Origin: Cinnamomum chago
Taxonomy: Eukaryota > Streptophyta > Magnoliopsida > Laurales > Lauraceae
Length of the DNA: 64,000 nt
Reading direction: 5' to 3'
Assembly: GCA_038049695.1 (NCBI GenBank)
Contig: CP142451.1
Location: 125,337,501-125,401,500 of the forward strand
Shown: piece after piece, positions 46,201 to 61,443 of the stretch
Numbering within the stretch: the stretch's first letter is position 1
Layout: each line of letters begins with the position of its first letter
Notes under the pieces: model-generated
Told to the model about the DNA's origin: nothing
Seen by the model: only the letters and a program-made list of their open reading frames with translations
Databases searched by the model: none
Program-made: the position numbers and the translations under genes

Positions 46201-49200
46201 TAAAACCAAGTGAAAGGCTATAATCTTCATTGCAAATAACATATGTTTAACTAGCCAGCATGTACTGAATGGGACTTTATAAATTAAAACAGAGCACTTG
46301 CTCGATCATATTTAATCAATCTCAGCTTCATAGTCTATGTAACTAATAAAAGATTATTTTGGAATATCCAGTAAGTCAACCGAATAGAAATACGTGCACA
46401 TACAGACCTTCAATATATCATCCTCGAGCTTTGTGATTAACCTTTGTTGCTCATTCACTTTTGCAATCAGTTCTGCTACCTTTGCTTCAGCAGCTTCTAA
46501 TAAAGTTGTCTTCTCAGAAAGTTTGACCTTTTAAATGGGAGTAGAGGAATCACACATTAGGACCAGTGCAATACAACAGCAAAAGGCCTTTAAAAGCATT
46601 TAGAAGGAGAAATTGTTTCTAAAAGATGGCATGACATAAAGAGCATTTGCCTTCGGATAAATTGGAATGGAGAAATAGAGTTCATGTGGACGACCGCAAC
46701 ATAGTTGGGACAATGATGATGATATACAGAGCATTGGGTTCCTCATAGATCATAGATCCATCTCTACAGAATCCAAATTATGCATAGTGTAGCATAAAAT
46801 AAAAGAGAACAAAAGCCAAAAGAACTAATGTGCCACTGCACTTCATACCTTCAGCTGTGTAAGCTCATGTTCCATTTTCCTGTTCTTATCAAGGAGCAAG
46901 GATTCCAATTTGCTCATTTCTTCCCCACTTGTAGCTACTTCCCAATCTTCTGCCTCAATTGAATTATAACCAACTGCCTATAGATATTAACACCACAAAA
47001 ATACAGTGAATCTAGTCATATTGACCAAACGATATAGTATAAAAGGATAAGTATAGTAGGTTAAATGCATTTAAAATCATGCCGTCTATACAGGAAAATT
47101 TTCTCCTGCATACATGCTCCTGCAGCAGTACACATCCATACAGTCACCAAAGGCCGGAACCAACACTTTTATTGAATTTCATAGAGTTAAGTCTCTCATG
47201 ATGACTGGCACCAATGCAGAATGCACGGGTGCGCAGGAGAAAATCGTCCACCTGTAGAATAGCAGATATATACAAATGTATTGAGCAATATAACCTTGCT
47301 GCATAAGTTAATCACTTCTGTTGGATTCAGAATTTTGAGAAACAGTGATGAGTGTTTTTGTAAATGGTAAATGGAAATTTTTATCATGACGCAAGGCCAC
47401 TAGAAACACACAGAAATCATGCATCATACAAAATGGATGGTGCATCTAAGCCAGAGTGTTTCTCATGCCAACTTTAAGCCAGAGAGTATCCACCCAAAGA
47501 GTTGGGTTCCCAAATTGTACGTTGAAACATAAAATAACCAACACACACATATATGTATATATGAATTTCATCACCCCAGACATCCAAGTGCCAAGGATGT
47601 CAAGCAGCCATGTGATGTAGCCCCAACAAAAAGTGGAATTTTATTTTTTGAAATGCAAACACATGATTTTATTTCAAAAAATACAATAACACATGGACAA
47701 TTATCTGAAAACAGAAAAGAGGCTCCTATCTGCCACAAAAGTCTACAACCCTCCAAACAAAGCCCAACCACAAACCCATACCAAGGAAGGGGAAACACAA
47801 AAAAACCTCACATTAAATAACTGCTCCGTAAGTTGATCATAATATCAAACAAGGGAATATGAATATTCCTCCAATAATTGTGGACTTGATGCAGAGGTTG
47901 AAGGAGAATGGAGTCATCATATGATCTTCTTCAAGGTCTCCAGCATTTGGTGTCATCACCAGAGGATTTCCCAAGGAGTCTTAATGAAAGGAGGCTTTTT
48001 GTGCAAATCAAGGAAAATTCAATTGAATGTGTAAAGAAAATACATAAGAGCTCCTTTTAATGATGGTGCGACATCCAGCCTATATGAAGAGTCCAGTCCT
48101 AATTGGAGTCTTTCCTTATGACTTAAAAAGTAGTTGTGATGATATTCACAGCTTTGTGAAACACATTTGATGCACGGAAGCATGGAAGATATTACATGAG
48201 TTAACAAACAATATAGTTGGCATATATATGGAAGATATTACATGAGTTAACAAACAATATAGTTGGCACCTGCAAAATCTTGACTTTTTTGCGAAGATCA
48301 TCAACTAATTTGTTTGTTGGCCTTTCCTGAAGCTCTTTCTTGATCTCCTCAAGAGCAGTATCCTGCAAATAACAAATGAAGAAGCATTAGAGAGGAGCAT
48401 CGATCATTGCACCTAAGTAGTAGTGTTTTTTTTTTTTTTTTTAACAAGGGACTTGGAACTAATACACCCCACCCACACAATACGCCCCTAACCAGCTGAG
48501 CAAAAGCCAGGGACAATTGAACCAAAAGTAGTTAGTACTTTCATTTACAATAATAAAAGGCAACTAGGTGGCAGAGTCCCAAACAAGACTACATTAGAAA
48601 ACATAAGAAAAACCTTCACTGTTCATTTTTCTTATTAGACCAGTCATTATTCTTGTATCAAAATTCAGGTACTCTTCATAATGTCATTTGCACTCACTCC
48701 TTCATGTGAAAACTTGGATTTTGTCAGTTCACTATAGATATCTAGGTTGGTTGGGAAGAAGGTTCTGATTAGGTTCTGTTGAGAAATCTTCCCATACCTG
48801 TTCCTAAAAAGATGGAGTGTGTCAGAGATATCTTCTTCAATAGACCAGTCATTTAAACAGATATCTCAATAAAGTTTCCTAGTTTACCTTGAGTAGGGTT
48901 TTCATTCTGGAAAAGATATATACATACATACATATATATATATATATATCTGAAATAAACCAGCCAGCCTGCATACATTTTTTTTTTTCTTAAAGATAAG
49001 ATTTTCTTTCATTTTGTTGGACCTATTTATTCATTGTGAAATTCCAGCCCTCTTCTGTTTCTTTATTTGGATTTTCCCTGATGCAAGTCTAGCATTCAGT
49101 TTTATACTGGCTTGGAATGCTTATTGATTCTTTTGTCCTCTCCTTCTTGCACTTTTTGTGCCATCTTGGAAGATCCTAGATGATCTTCTCTGCAGTCAGC

Positions 49201-52200
49201 CAGCTCTAATAATTAGAGTTGCAGCCCTTCCAGATCTACTGGGGCCAGCTTCAGTTCACTGGCATGAGAAATGAAACCTTTCTTGTGACCAAATGAAAGT
49301 AACATTCTTAAGCACCCAGTTTGACATGTGGGGCCTACCTTCTGAAATCCAAGCCATCAGCACAACTGCACAATATGCTCTTTGTATAGGTATCCATTAT
49401 TGATTTAGTGTCAATAATGTCCAAGAGAAGCTCAAGCTAGGCAAAGCTTGGCTTTGCTTGGTTGGGCTTGTTTACATACATGGGTTCCACATGGATGCAT
49501 GGCAAATTGATAACAATAGCATGCAGGAGGGATGGAATGGTCTCAGTAAGTCATTATGGATTAGGGTTTGGCAAGAAATCAATCCACCACCAACCTAACA
49601 CCTTGACATATGGCCTCAAATCTTAATAGATCTATGGAATCAAAGATTTATCTTTGAATCTTACAGAGGAAATAGGTTGAATGAGTTTCACGTTGGAGTA
49701 AGTACCAATTCATTGTGTGCATGTCGGTTGGGGTGTTAGCGTGAGAACCTAGGATTGATCATAAGTGGGCTACATGGAAGGGGCTTACTGTATCAAACTT
49801 CCAACCACAAATGTGATATTTCACAAATTAATGGCTTAAATTCCAATCCACAACTCCCTTGAACAAATTCACAAATTACATCAATCACCTATAGCATCTA
49901 ATCAACAAAATCATCATGGCCTCATCAGATCCATACAGGAACCGCACTACTATGCAACAATGAATATAAGTTGAAAATTCTGTACTAAAATAGCAGTGTT
50001 GATAAAAAGAAAACATTGCCTGTTGTATGAATATGATATGATAATTGTTCTAGATGAAGCTAAAACTTGAGACTAAAGCCTCTAAATTGATGTAGGTCGT
50101 CCCAACCCTAATTGGCCCATAGCCCATGGAGCCATCCCACCAGCTCGACAGAAACCCCTTGGCTAGCCAGACTTGATCCACGAATGGGCCTACTTTTGTG
50201 GACATGTAAGATGAGTCATGCATAGTTGAAACACATAAGTGAAAGGGACCCCACAGAGGCTGGACAACCAACAAATCTTTTCCATTCTCCTCCTTTCCAT
50301 TTTCCTTCTTTTCTATCTTTAATTTACTAGATTGACAAGTCTTTGTAATTAGAAAAGAGAAATCTTTCAAATCAATTAATCTTAATAATTCAAAAGAGTA
50401 TTAGTACAAGAAATACTTAATAATAGAAGCTTGTTGTTTAAGGAAAGAAGTCTATTGTACCCCAAATCAGCCATCCAGGGCAATGAATGAAATTGCGTTT
50501 CTTCTCTATCTTGTGTGGTGTATTTATCCTTATGTGTAAATATGTGAGTAAAACCAGGGAATTGGGTATTCTATGGGGATTTCCATTGTGACTATCTTGT
50601 TTCTCTATCTTCTAGCTGCGTCAGAAATTTCTGATTTTAACTACATTACAACTTACTCTAAAGTTCACCAGCGCCATTTCCACCAATGTCAGCATGTTGA
50701 TTAGGAACAAGGTTTTGGAACTCGAACTCAGAGGACAATTTGGTCCTCCTCAAGTTAAGTTGATTTGACCAAGTCACATGGGACCAAGCAGAGTTGGGTA
50801 GAATTGCACCTTTTTTTTTTTTTTTAATGACTCACATATGCAAAGAGGGAGGAGGCAGGGTTCGAACCCAAGAATTGCACCTTGGAGCCTCAAAAGGCCA
50901 AAAAAATAGTGAAAATTATTAAATAATATATTAAAAATAGAAATTGATGCCGCAAGAATCTGGAATTTAAAGGACAAGTGTATTAACTATTTAGATTTTA
51001 GAATGAGTTTTAGTAGTATGTGGTCACATTTGATTTTCACTCAGACCAATGAACAGTACCTTTGATGAGTAGGATAAGGATTCCTGTTGACATATTTCTA
51101 AAATGACAAATTCATATGTATGCATATCAATTCAATTCACATCAGAAAAGATTCTTGTGAATAGAAGAAGGATAGTAACTATGCCACCTGACCCCATCAA
51201 GCAAATAAACGAGTAATGTATATGTATGCCACCTGACCCCGAGGGGTAGTTCAATAGGCCTAGGACCACAGTTTGCTCCCAGAGGTTGAGGGTTCGAAAC
51301 TGTGCTCCCACACTGAGGCCACAGGGGATTTACCCGGCTCCCCTTGGGCCCGTAGGGATTATTTTGGCCCAAAGGGCAGGGACACCCACCATTATAAATA
51401 ATAATAATAATAACTTTGAAAGACAACTCTTCACAAAATAAGAGAATGGAGTACCATCATTCTCGACCGAAATATGATTTATATTGAAGCACTAGACACG
51501 CAATGAGGCAAATAGGATGATTACCTTTTCAATGAGCAACATATTCAACTTCTTGATCTCATTCATGTGTAACTCTCTCTCATTTGACAATGTGGTTTCC
51601 AAATTGTGAAGCTCAATGTTCAGCTCAGAGATAATTTTCTCTTTTGCACTAAGAGAATTCTCAAGGATACTACTCGAATCCAAGTTATCACTGACATGTT
51701 AACAAACCATGATAAGCTCAAAGTATAATATAAAATTTCTATTGAGCTCAAATAACAAAAACAACAGCAACAAAAAAATAACAACAACGATGACAGTAAT
51801 AGTTCCCATGTTTGCAAAAAGAAGAAAAATAAAATAATATAAAATTTCTATTGAGCTCAAATAACAAAAACAACAGCAACAAAAAAATAACAACAACGAT
51901 GACAGTAATAGTTCCCATGTTTGCAAAAAGAAGAAAAATAAAATATGAAATAGAACTATGTCAGTATAAGTCATACACAGAGCTCCATGAAGCACATGAC
52001 AAGACGTATGTTATTTGAGTGTGATGGTCAGATACAATTAACTAGCATTTAGTTTTTTCACGACCGGAATGGACTACATGAACCATTTGATCAATGGTCC
52101 CCAGTGGATGGTTAGAAGAAACGATGAAACTATCCATGTTCAACAGGAAGTTCCCAAGGACTAGACTTCAAGATAGTCTAATAAGTGTCGCCTTTCCAGT

Positions 52201-55200
52201 CACAGACTACCCCGATTAAGATCAAGATCTGATGGATCGAATAATTGCTACAATATTGGTGCCATAGGGAGCAACCCAAGAGCCAAAAGGCTAGAACTAG
52301 ACCCAAAAACACTTTTGAACTCATCGCTACTCCCTAAATGCTAGGACTCTGCTCTATCTGGATCACCCACCTGATTTTACCAAAAACTGTAACTGACCTT
52401 CCTTTACTATGTGTCTACCACAATCCTAAAGGTCCAGATTACCCATGGATCATCCATCAAAGTTCATCTTCATCAATTCTGCTGGTGGTGAATCTAAAGC
52501 ACTTTAATATTTTCCTTATAAGGCGGATCAATGAAAGCTACCCAGTCTCTATGTTGGAAAAGGAAATGCCTTTGAACCCTTGGCATTTATCCCAATTTAT
52601 GATCACATACTTTCCATGAGACAAGATCTACTACCCCTTGGATAGTCACTTAACAGCCAACAAGAAATTCCTATTTAGTAAACATGTTTCCTTTTCCATT
52701 GAAATGCATGTTGGGCTTCGGTTGAGTTTTAATGGCATATATGGTATTAATGAAAGAACACACACAGAATTGAAAGCACTAGAGCAGACTAAAGACTTTG
52801 AGTGCCTAGTGAAGGCATGGTAGGCTTTCTAAGGTACAAAGGCATCAATAGAGTGTGATCAAGCTGAAATATCTTCATTCTCTTGAAAATTCTGCAGCCA
52901 TGGAGTTCCGTGCAGCTTTGCAAAACATTTGCAACAAGAAAGTAAAACTCCAAAGCCAAGCAGCATTGCATATCACAGAAACCTATTTATACTTCTGTAA
53001 AAGCATCTTTCACGTGTTTTTGCAATAGAATGCAAAGTCAAAAAAATTTGTTTATGAAGACTCGTAGCTTGAGAAAGTAGAAAGAAGCATTGGTTATACT
53101 CGAAACAAAACATGATCACATGTTGTCATTGTTAAAAACCAGTAACACCAAACGATCGAGCTGTTAGTGAACGGCATAACAATCTATATCAACAAAGCTC
53201 CCCCCCAACACCGGGCCCGCCCCGCCCTATGAACAGGAAGCCATTTGAATTTGAAACACAATGGACATACAGACCAAACAAATAGATGGAGGTAACATGC
53301 CTCTTAGGGATTTTGAACTCATGGCCTCTGGTCTAATACCATCTTGATAACCAGTTACACCAAAAGGTTAACCTTGCATATGTAACTGGTTACCAAAACC
53401 GTCTCTTGATCAAGAGGTCTTGGTTCGAACCTCCGGTGCTCCTGGTCATGTGGTTTGGCACGCATCTGTCTGTTGGGTTGGGCCTTTCGCTTCCAAGTTA
53501 GCTTTTTGGTGTAACTGGTTATCAAGAGTCACCATGAATCAGGTTAACTGATTCTTCTAATCAGAAAATGGAAATCATTAAACATTTAGAACTTAGGGGG
53601 TCTTTGGAAATCATATATTTCGAAAGATTTTGCTATATTATCTCCTACTTTAGAATATAATCTACACACTGGTGTTTGGATAACTCAGAAAATACCCTAC
53701 AATATCTCACGTTCTTGTAAAAACCTTCATATAATAATATTCAAGTATATGCTGAATAAAATAATCTTTCGTTAAGAAAACTACCCAAACAAGGGTCAAG
53801 AGCAGAGTTTTTGCAAATACGAGTGGAAGCTTGTGAGAAATCACTACCAAGGTGGCCCACTACATTTTTTAACATTAATGATTTCTATAAGAGTCCTACT
53901 ATGACTCTCAATATCAAATGGGCCCTTAGCGTTTATAAATTTTATGTGGGTCCCATAACCCTATCATAATTACAAAGTTTCTTTGTTGATTACTAATATT
54001 AGGTGGGTACTATAAATGTCACATTAGGTAATCTCTACCATGATTACCAATATTAAGTGGGTCATGTACTACCAACATTAGATGGATCTCATACTAATTA
54101 CCAATATTGGATTGTGTGACTAATTATTAATTTGCCATCATTAAATGAGTCTTATTGTTTAATAGCCCCTAGTAATTCTTATAATTAGATTGGTTAATAT
54201 GACTATTAATGTCAAATGGGTCCCACATTGATTTTCCATAGATAAATTCCTCAATGATGTCTAACACTCGATAGGACTCTCTGTCATAATCATCATTGGA
54301 TATATTACATTATGGTTATTAACATTTGGTGGACCCACATTGATTAAACAACATTGCTCGTGGTTTTTAACATTTAGTCCAATATTTTTTTAATTAAATG
54401 AGCCCTACCATGGCTACCAATATTAAATCACTCTAGTGTGACTACTAGTTAGTGGGTTTCCATTGGGTTAATCATCCCGGTTTCTCTATTTATTTTATAA
54501 ATAGCCAAACACTTCAAAGGTATATTGAAATTTATAAAAATTGACAAACACCATAAGTGACACAATATTATAATATGACACTATTTTATTCTGTGATAAT
54601 GGAATCTTACAATATTCAAATTTGGTGGTATTATGTTCTGCCTTTACCAAAACACCCCCTGACTCATAACATAATATTGCCAAGTAATAGAAGTCACTTC
54701 ATGGAACCAAAGGCATATACAGTACAAATATGGAAAACCTCACCTTTTCTTATTATTGTTTTCTTCCGTTGTTGACTGCAATTGAGAACGCAGGAGTTCC
54801 TGCATGTGAAATTGAATGTGAGGCATCAGCATTTCATCAACCATGCCATTATTTATTGAAAAGGAAAATAAGTTGGGCAAACAAAATCAGCATCAATTGG
54901 TTTTAAAGAAAAACATCATTTTTTTTTCACATGCGACGTGATAAGCACACAATTGCAGACCATGAAATAGACCAATTAAAAAATCGATGGAGAATAAATG
55001 AATTAATTGCTCAGAATTAAAAAAAGTATATGCCGAGATAACATTAGACCAGAAGTAGAAATCAGACTAGCAGCACTGATAGCTGAGAAAGAAATAATCT
55101 CCTATTTCATTGAACGATGAAAAAGACTGCATTAATATAAAAACAATAAAAAAATAATGCAAAGGTTGTATTATGTTCTCATATTCTAGTTCACATCTTC

Positions 55201-58200
55201 TAATATCCATCAAAACATTTTTTTAATGGTAAATCCATCAAAACATATTGAATATATTTTGAGCATATTAATTCATCACCAAAATTCCAGATCGTTCTTG
55301 CATCATAAAGTATAACCAAATAATCTTATTCTACAATAACCTTAGTTATAAATTACATCATCATCATCATCAAGCCTTGTCCCAACTATGTTGGGGTTAG
55401 TTATAAATTACATAAGAAAGGATACATGAAAAAGGAAGCAGAAGAAGAGTGACATGCCATGCAGAAAGTCTGTACAATTATATGCATAACACGACACAAG
55501 AAATGCCGCCTATGACAACAAAATAACAAAAAGAGATGTGGATATGGAGCACATAAAAAGGCGATCGAGAACTGACGTGGACAGCGAATACATTATCGAA
55601 ATGCCAGATTAGGACTCATTTCTATCTTTGATTAGCTCTTTTGGTGTTTCGATTACAAATCTGTACGGTAGTTTTGAACACTGTTTGTACCTTCGGATGT
55701 TAATAATAGACTTAAGTTCATACCAATTAAGAAAATCTTTACAAGAGAAGCCACAGATTCCACCCATGTCTCATGTGAGGTAAGCTAGAAAAAGATAGAC
55801 TGATTCTTTAAAAAAATTATATTTTATTTGAAATAGTAGGTGTTTTACATGAAGAATACTCTCACCAAAAACAATCTTAAAGGAGAGTTAATGCAGGAAC
55901 TGCAATTTTATTCATGATGTTTATTTTATAGATCAAGATAAAACCTACTTCTCTTGCTGTTCCCAGCTGGAAGCCTAGAACTTACTGCAAGAAAATGTAA
56001 GTAAGAGCAAGGGCAAGTTTAGTTGTAAAGGCAGTGAAACAATGTTCTCAAAGTGCCAGAGGTTAACTAGTGGAAGGAGGGAGAAACTCAAACAGGGGTA
56101 CGAGCTGTCAGAGCAACTTGGTACAAGGTCCGTACAGCTAAGGACTAGAAAAGAGATGACCAAAACCTCTTGCGTCTTCTTCCCATTTGCCTAAGATATT
56201 AGAACATCAGCAACAATAATCATGTGAAAAATGAGCTTATTTTGGCATGAAAATGAAGAACAAAATTATCACAAACTTTGGATGCATAAAAGGATATGGC
56301 AAAAGAGTCCTGATTCCCAATTTAGACATTCAGTCAGATGTCTCTTTCAAGGAATTCAAATGAGCTCCTGAAAGTGACAAGCCATTCCAATGACCATTCC
56401 AATGACTAGCCAAATAAATAAATGAGATGTCAAAAATCAGGAAGAGAGTAAGCGTCTGAGTAAACTACACGTCTACACCCAAAATACTACAATTACGTAA
56501 AGAAAAACACACTTTCAAATATGTAAAAATATATCTTTCCTGATAAACCATATGTCCTGAGGTAATTTGTCCAAAAAGACATCACAATGTCATAGAATCC
56601 AAAAGAAAAATATATGGCAGCAGGTTGTGGGGGATGAGGGTTCAAAGAATCACCTTTTCCCTTTCTAGACTCTGAAGCCTCGCATTTGCTCGGTCAAATT
56701 CATCCATAAGAAGGCTCACTTCCGAATGTTTTGCTGCACTTTCTTCATCTGAAAGAATTAAATGGTATAAAGACTATAAGGAGCAACTTTGTACAATTGA
56801 AACCTTACCCAAGAAGATAAAAGCATGCAGACTACAATTAGTGACTATTATGGCATGATGGCTGACAAGTGACAACGAGAATAACATTATATGCCTTCGC
56901 ATTAAGATACTACCTGACTGAGCACGGAGTTCAAACAACTTGCTCTGAGCTATTTCATGTAGTTTATGAATATTTGCAACACTTTCCTGAGCATGTCGTA
57001 ATTGATCCTGTAATAAGCCCTCCCTGCCACCAGGGCAACATACAAACGTCATATGCCCAAGACAAGGTAGAGTCTTCATGTATGACATGAGAAAGTATGA
57101 CAGATAAGCACCTGAATTACAGATACTAATTCTTCTTGCAACTGCTACTTGAACAAATATGATATAAAAGGAAAAAAGACCTAACACTATCGTTGAAGAG
57201 GAATACCTTTCTTTTAAGACCTCGAGTGTTTTTTGATTCTCTTCTGCCAAACTGCGCTGCTTGACTTCCACGAGCTCCCTAACTTTTTCCTCCATCTAAA
57301 ATAAATCAGAAGAGAGAGAGAAGGAACTAGGATCACTACAATAAAGCAAAAAAAATTGCAATATCTGAATCTTCAAGGAAAAGAATAAAGATGTACCTAC
57401 TATTCAGGGACTGCCAAAGGTACACTCTAAACAAGCTGTCTAACACTTATGTGGGATATCAGGACACTTTTTGACTCCTTTTAATGTATTCCCATGTTCA
57501 ATGAGATAGTAATGCTTACATGGATCTTCAACCATGGTGTTTACAGAGACACTGTAGTTTCAGGAAATGCTAGCCACTTCCTTGCATTTTTTATGGTTTT
57601 CATTTTCTTAATGAAATCTAGTAATCATTTAAAGGTAGAAAAGAACTTGTGAGGGACAGAGGATACACTTATAAAACAAACCATTCTTTCCTTATTATGT
57701 ATTGCTCAAATCTAACCTGACATTGTTTAGATTTGTATGAATACATTTTCCTACAATTAATTGAGTCTGCCAAGACTGCTCACACGGTCACACCTCTTGC
57801 TCTCATGTTTGTTTTCATCTCAACAAATGTAAGAAAACTGCACAAATGTATGGGATCTTGCCACATTACATGTGACCCATCCATCACAAATGTGTCCCAG
57901 AAAAAAAAAAGAAAAAAAAAAAGACATTTAACCACTTAATGAGAACAGAAAACTGTTTACTTCTAACTGAACAGAAAAGTACAACTCTTGATAGGAAAGT
58001 TATCGAGGCTCAATGCATATAAAGAAACAGATCAGATTCAACAGAAGACTTAAGCAAAATGCAACTGCGTGTTTACCTGTTGTTCTAACTGACGGTTCCG
58101 CTCTTCGAGTCTTCTTATCGTAGCCTGTTGATTCTTTAAATGAGTAGCTTCTGTCCTGAACTCCTCAAGTTCAACCTTCATCTTTCGGTTCTCAGCTTCC

Positions 58201-61200
58201 AGTTCAGATAGTTTCAAATCTTGCTCCTACATTCAGTGAGAAGTACGTAAAGTGGGCACACAAGTTGTGTGCAACAAGAATGGAGCATTATATGGGTATA
58301 TACATAAAAGCAGAAAGGAAAACTAGGTTAATTTAAAACTTCACAACGAACACCAGAAACATAATGTTAAACTCATAAAAACAAGCATGTACATGACAAT
58401 ACAAAGACATGGATCAGACCAAACAAGAGGAAGACAATTTCATCCTGTAAGTTACATGGAGGAAACAATAGGTGTGATCCTTAGGAATGAGTCATGCAAG
58501 AATCTTCTTTTCTTTTTTTTCTTTTTTCTTTTTTTATCGGTAGTCATGCAAGAATCATGATTAAGCAAAATTAAAAAAATAAACATAAATTGGCCTTCTA
58601 CATGGAGATCCTACTGTGGCCTGCAGCTACTTACAGCAATTGAAGCAAGAGCAGGATACGGATCTGGAGCCTCATAAAGCTTCTGGTATATATTAAGAAA
58701 TGCATTTTCTCCAAACTTTGCTCTCTTTGTAATATTGTCAACTTCTTCTTGATAACCCTTGAGCAAAGAATTAAACAAACTTAACTTCTCATCTGCAGAA
58801 GCTTTCTTGAAATCTGTTAACAAGAGAATAGTGAGTCTAAGCATCATATTAGTGGTTTGAGTCATAAGTTGGTAGAACTACAGAACATGTTCAAATGAAT
58901 TTTTCTAATTTCAAGAGCAACGACTGAGAGTGTGATGTAAAAATGTTACTAATCAATGGGTGTAGACTCACCCAATTTGTGAGTTAAGATTGTGATGGAT
59001 ATGATGCAACTAACATACCTCGAGTACTCTCAGCAAGCTTCCTCCGGTTTTTCTGGCTGCTTTCCTGATTTTCAGCTATCTTAAGCCCTTGCTCATCCAA
59101 CACGCTCCTTTCCTTCTCTAAATCAAAGTCTGAAAACAATCAAAAGAAGAAAATTCATGAAATATTTGTCCTAGCTCATCATTTAAAAAAAATAATTGTG
59201 TTCTCACGTTGCATTTCAAAAAAATTGATTTTGTATCAGCATTGTAAGAAAGTTACACATTTTAAGTTTGTTGTAGTTGTTGGACCGGTCAGACCGGGAA
59301 TGGTAACATATATGGAAGGAAGGAGAGGAAGTTGGGCGGAAAAAAAAATTATAATAATCTCCCGTTAGGAGCTCTCTTGTTAGTAATAAGCCTAATACAA
59401 ATTACAAAAGGACACACAACACATGATGGGATGATTAAAAAACCCTCATAAAATAAAATAAAACATTCTCTGTGTCTCTAAGATCCACCTCAAATGGGAG
59501 CATAGATGTCGATAATGCCCAATTTTCCCATAATCAAGATCATCTAATTTTTCAAAAGTGCCTCGGCGAAGTTATCCCTAGCTGCTCTTTGTTTTGGTGT
59601 GAGCACTAACCTCCCTATAGGGCAACTGTTATAAATGAGGCCACAATCAACATGGATCGGGGATCTGCTTCCTCCACTCAGAATATTAGATTCATAAAAA
59701 TGTGGATTGGTTGTTAGGATTTATTTTACTGAGCGACAACAAAATCTGACTCAATGAGAAACTGTTTTGAGTTTTGACCCACAGCAACTCACATGTAGTA
59801 TGAGTCGTGGCCCTTCATTTGGCTTTAGTACTAGACTAGATGAGGCAAGAACTAATTTCTTCTTACTCTTTCAAGTAACCAAGTTACTGCCTACAAATGT
59901 GGAGCACCAATCATTTGGTGAGACCGCCCTATGTTAACCTACATAGAATTACAAAGTCTTTCGACATAACTGAAAATATAATTGGATTTCCATGGAAATT
60001 GTAAGGGGGATTTTTGGGATCGCCCCCCACAGGGGATAGGCGGGGCCCAGGGCAGATCTCCTGGTACCACTTGGGCTAGCCCTGGCCCCCGCCTATCCCC
60101 TGTGGGGGGCGATCCCAAAAATCCCCCTTACAAAAAAGGCCGACTTTAAAGTGGGGGGGTCGCCCCCACCGGGGATAGGCGGGGCCCTGTCTATTGTATA
60201 CACTTCGGGAGTGATGACTCCGCCCATGCATTTGTCCCTCCCACAGCCTTAGCTCAAGTGGTACCAGGAGAGTCTCAGATTTGCTCTTAAGGGAGAGGTC
60301 TCGTGCTCCACTCCTGGGGAGGCCCCTTCCCACGCCGGTGGGAGGGACAAATGCATGATTAAGGAGCCTCGACTCCCGAAGTGTATACAATAGGCCCGGG
60401 GCCTGGGCCCCGCCTATCCCCTGTGGGGGGCGATCCCAAAAATCCCCCTTACAAAAAAGGCGTCGAGGCTAGTGCTCAAGTGGTACCAGGAGAGTCTCAG
60501 ATTTGCTCTTAAGGGAGAGGTCTCGTGCTCGACTCCTGGGGAGGCCCCTTCCCACGCCGGTGGGAGGGACAAATGCATGATTAAGGAGCATCGACTCCCG
60601 AAGTGTATACAATAGGCCCGGGGCCCTGGGCCCCGCCTATCCCCTGTGGGGGGCGATCCCAAAAATCCCCCTTACAGAAATCCTAGCTATTAACATCCGA
60701 GTAATAGCATTGGAAGAATAAAGGAACAGCCAAAGACCCTGAACAATTCTGTGATGACTGTATTGCATAATACAATTCTTCCACAGAATGCTCCTCCGAT
60801 CAAAAACACGCTTTGTTCTTTCCTTCCAAAATCGACCACATAATTTCAATCACTAGCAATTTCCAAAGGATTTCCCCTCTCTTGTTCACCTTGCCATCAC
60901 TCCCATAGGAATTGCTCTCAGAACTCGGTGAAGATACTGCAAGAATGCCAACTTCAAATGCCATCTAAATCAAGTTTCTGCTGCTTGATCTAGACCATAA
61001 AGGAATCAATAACGCCACGCATTCTACAGAGAATTTACCCGGGGGCATCAAAATCAATTTGCATCGAACTACATGACCACTCCGCCACATCGAACATTCA
61101 CGCGATTCCGATTAACTGCTGGAATTATCCAACCTAGAGATAGAATGTGGAAAACCTAGATATCGACGATAATTTCTTCTAAACCAAAGCCTCGACTAAT

Positions 61201-61393
61201 CAAGCAGAGAAATCTTTTTTTGCGATTGAGTTCAAATTAGGTAAAAGAGAGATTCGGATCTAAAATTCAAGGAAATTCATCAAACACGTTCCCCTTTTAG
61301 AATTATTTACGATCTCGGTATCCGATCTAATCGCGTCAGAGTGCAATCTCAGATCTAAAACACAAGACAATGAACCGATCGCTGCATGTTTTC

Positions 61394-61443
<50 letters not shown>

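Larger units (their letters stand above)
51691..54743. other. CASP intron 8
   Basis: It holds the 109-bp perfect tandem duplication, a head-to-head SINE pair and a 1.07-kb repeat-rich element. No gene. Confidence 0.5.

Noticed and set aside
45529..46242. Minus-strand frame of 237 codons overlapping CASP exon 13
   Set aside because: It is an accidental open frame through intron and hairpin. Only the 27 codons of exon 13 (46062-45982) belong to the gene.
47571..47798. Hydrophobic minus-strand frame in CASP intron 10
   Set aside because: No homology was recognised and there is no splice or transcript signal; it is a chance open frame in an intron.
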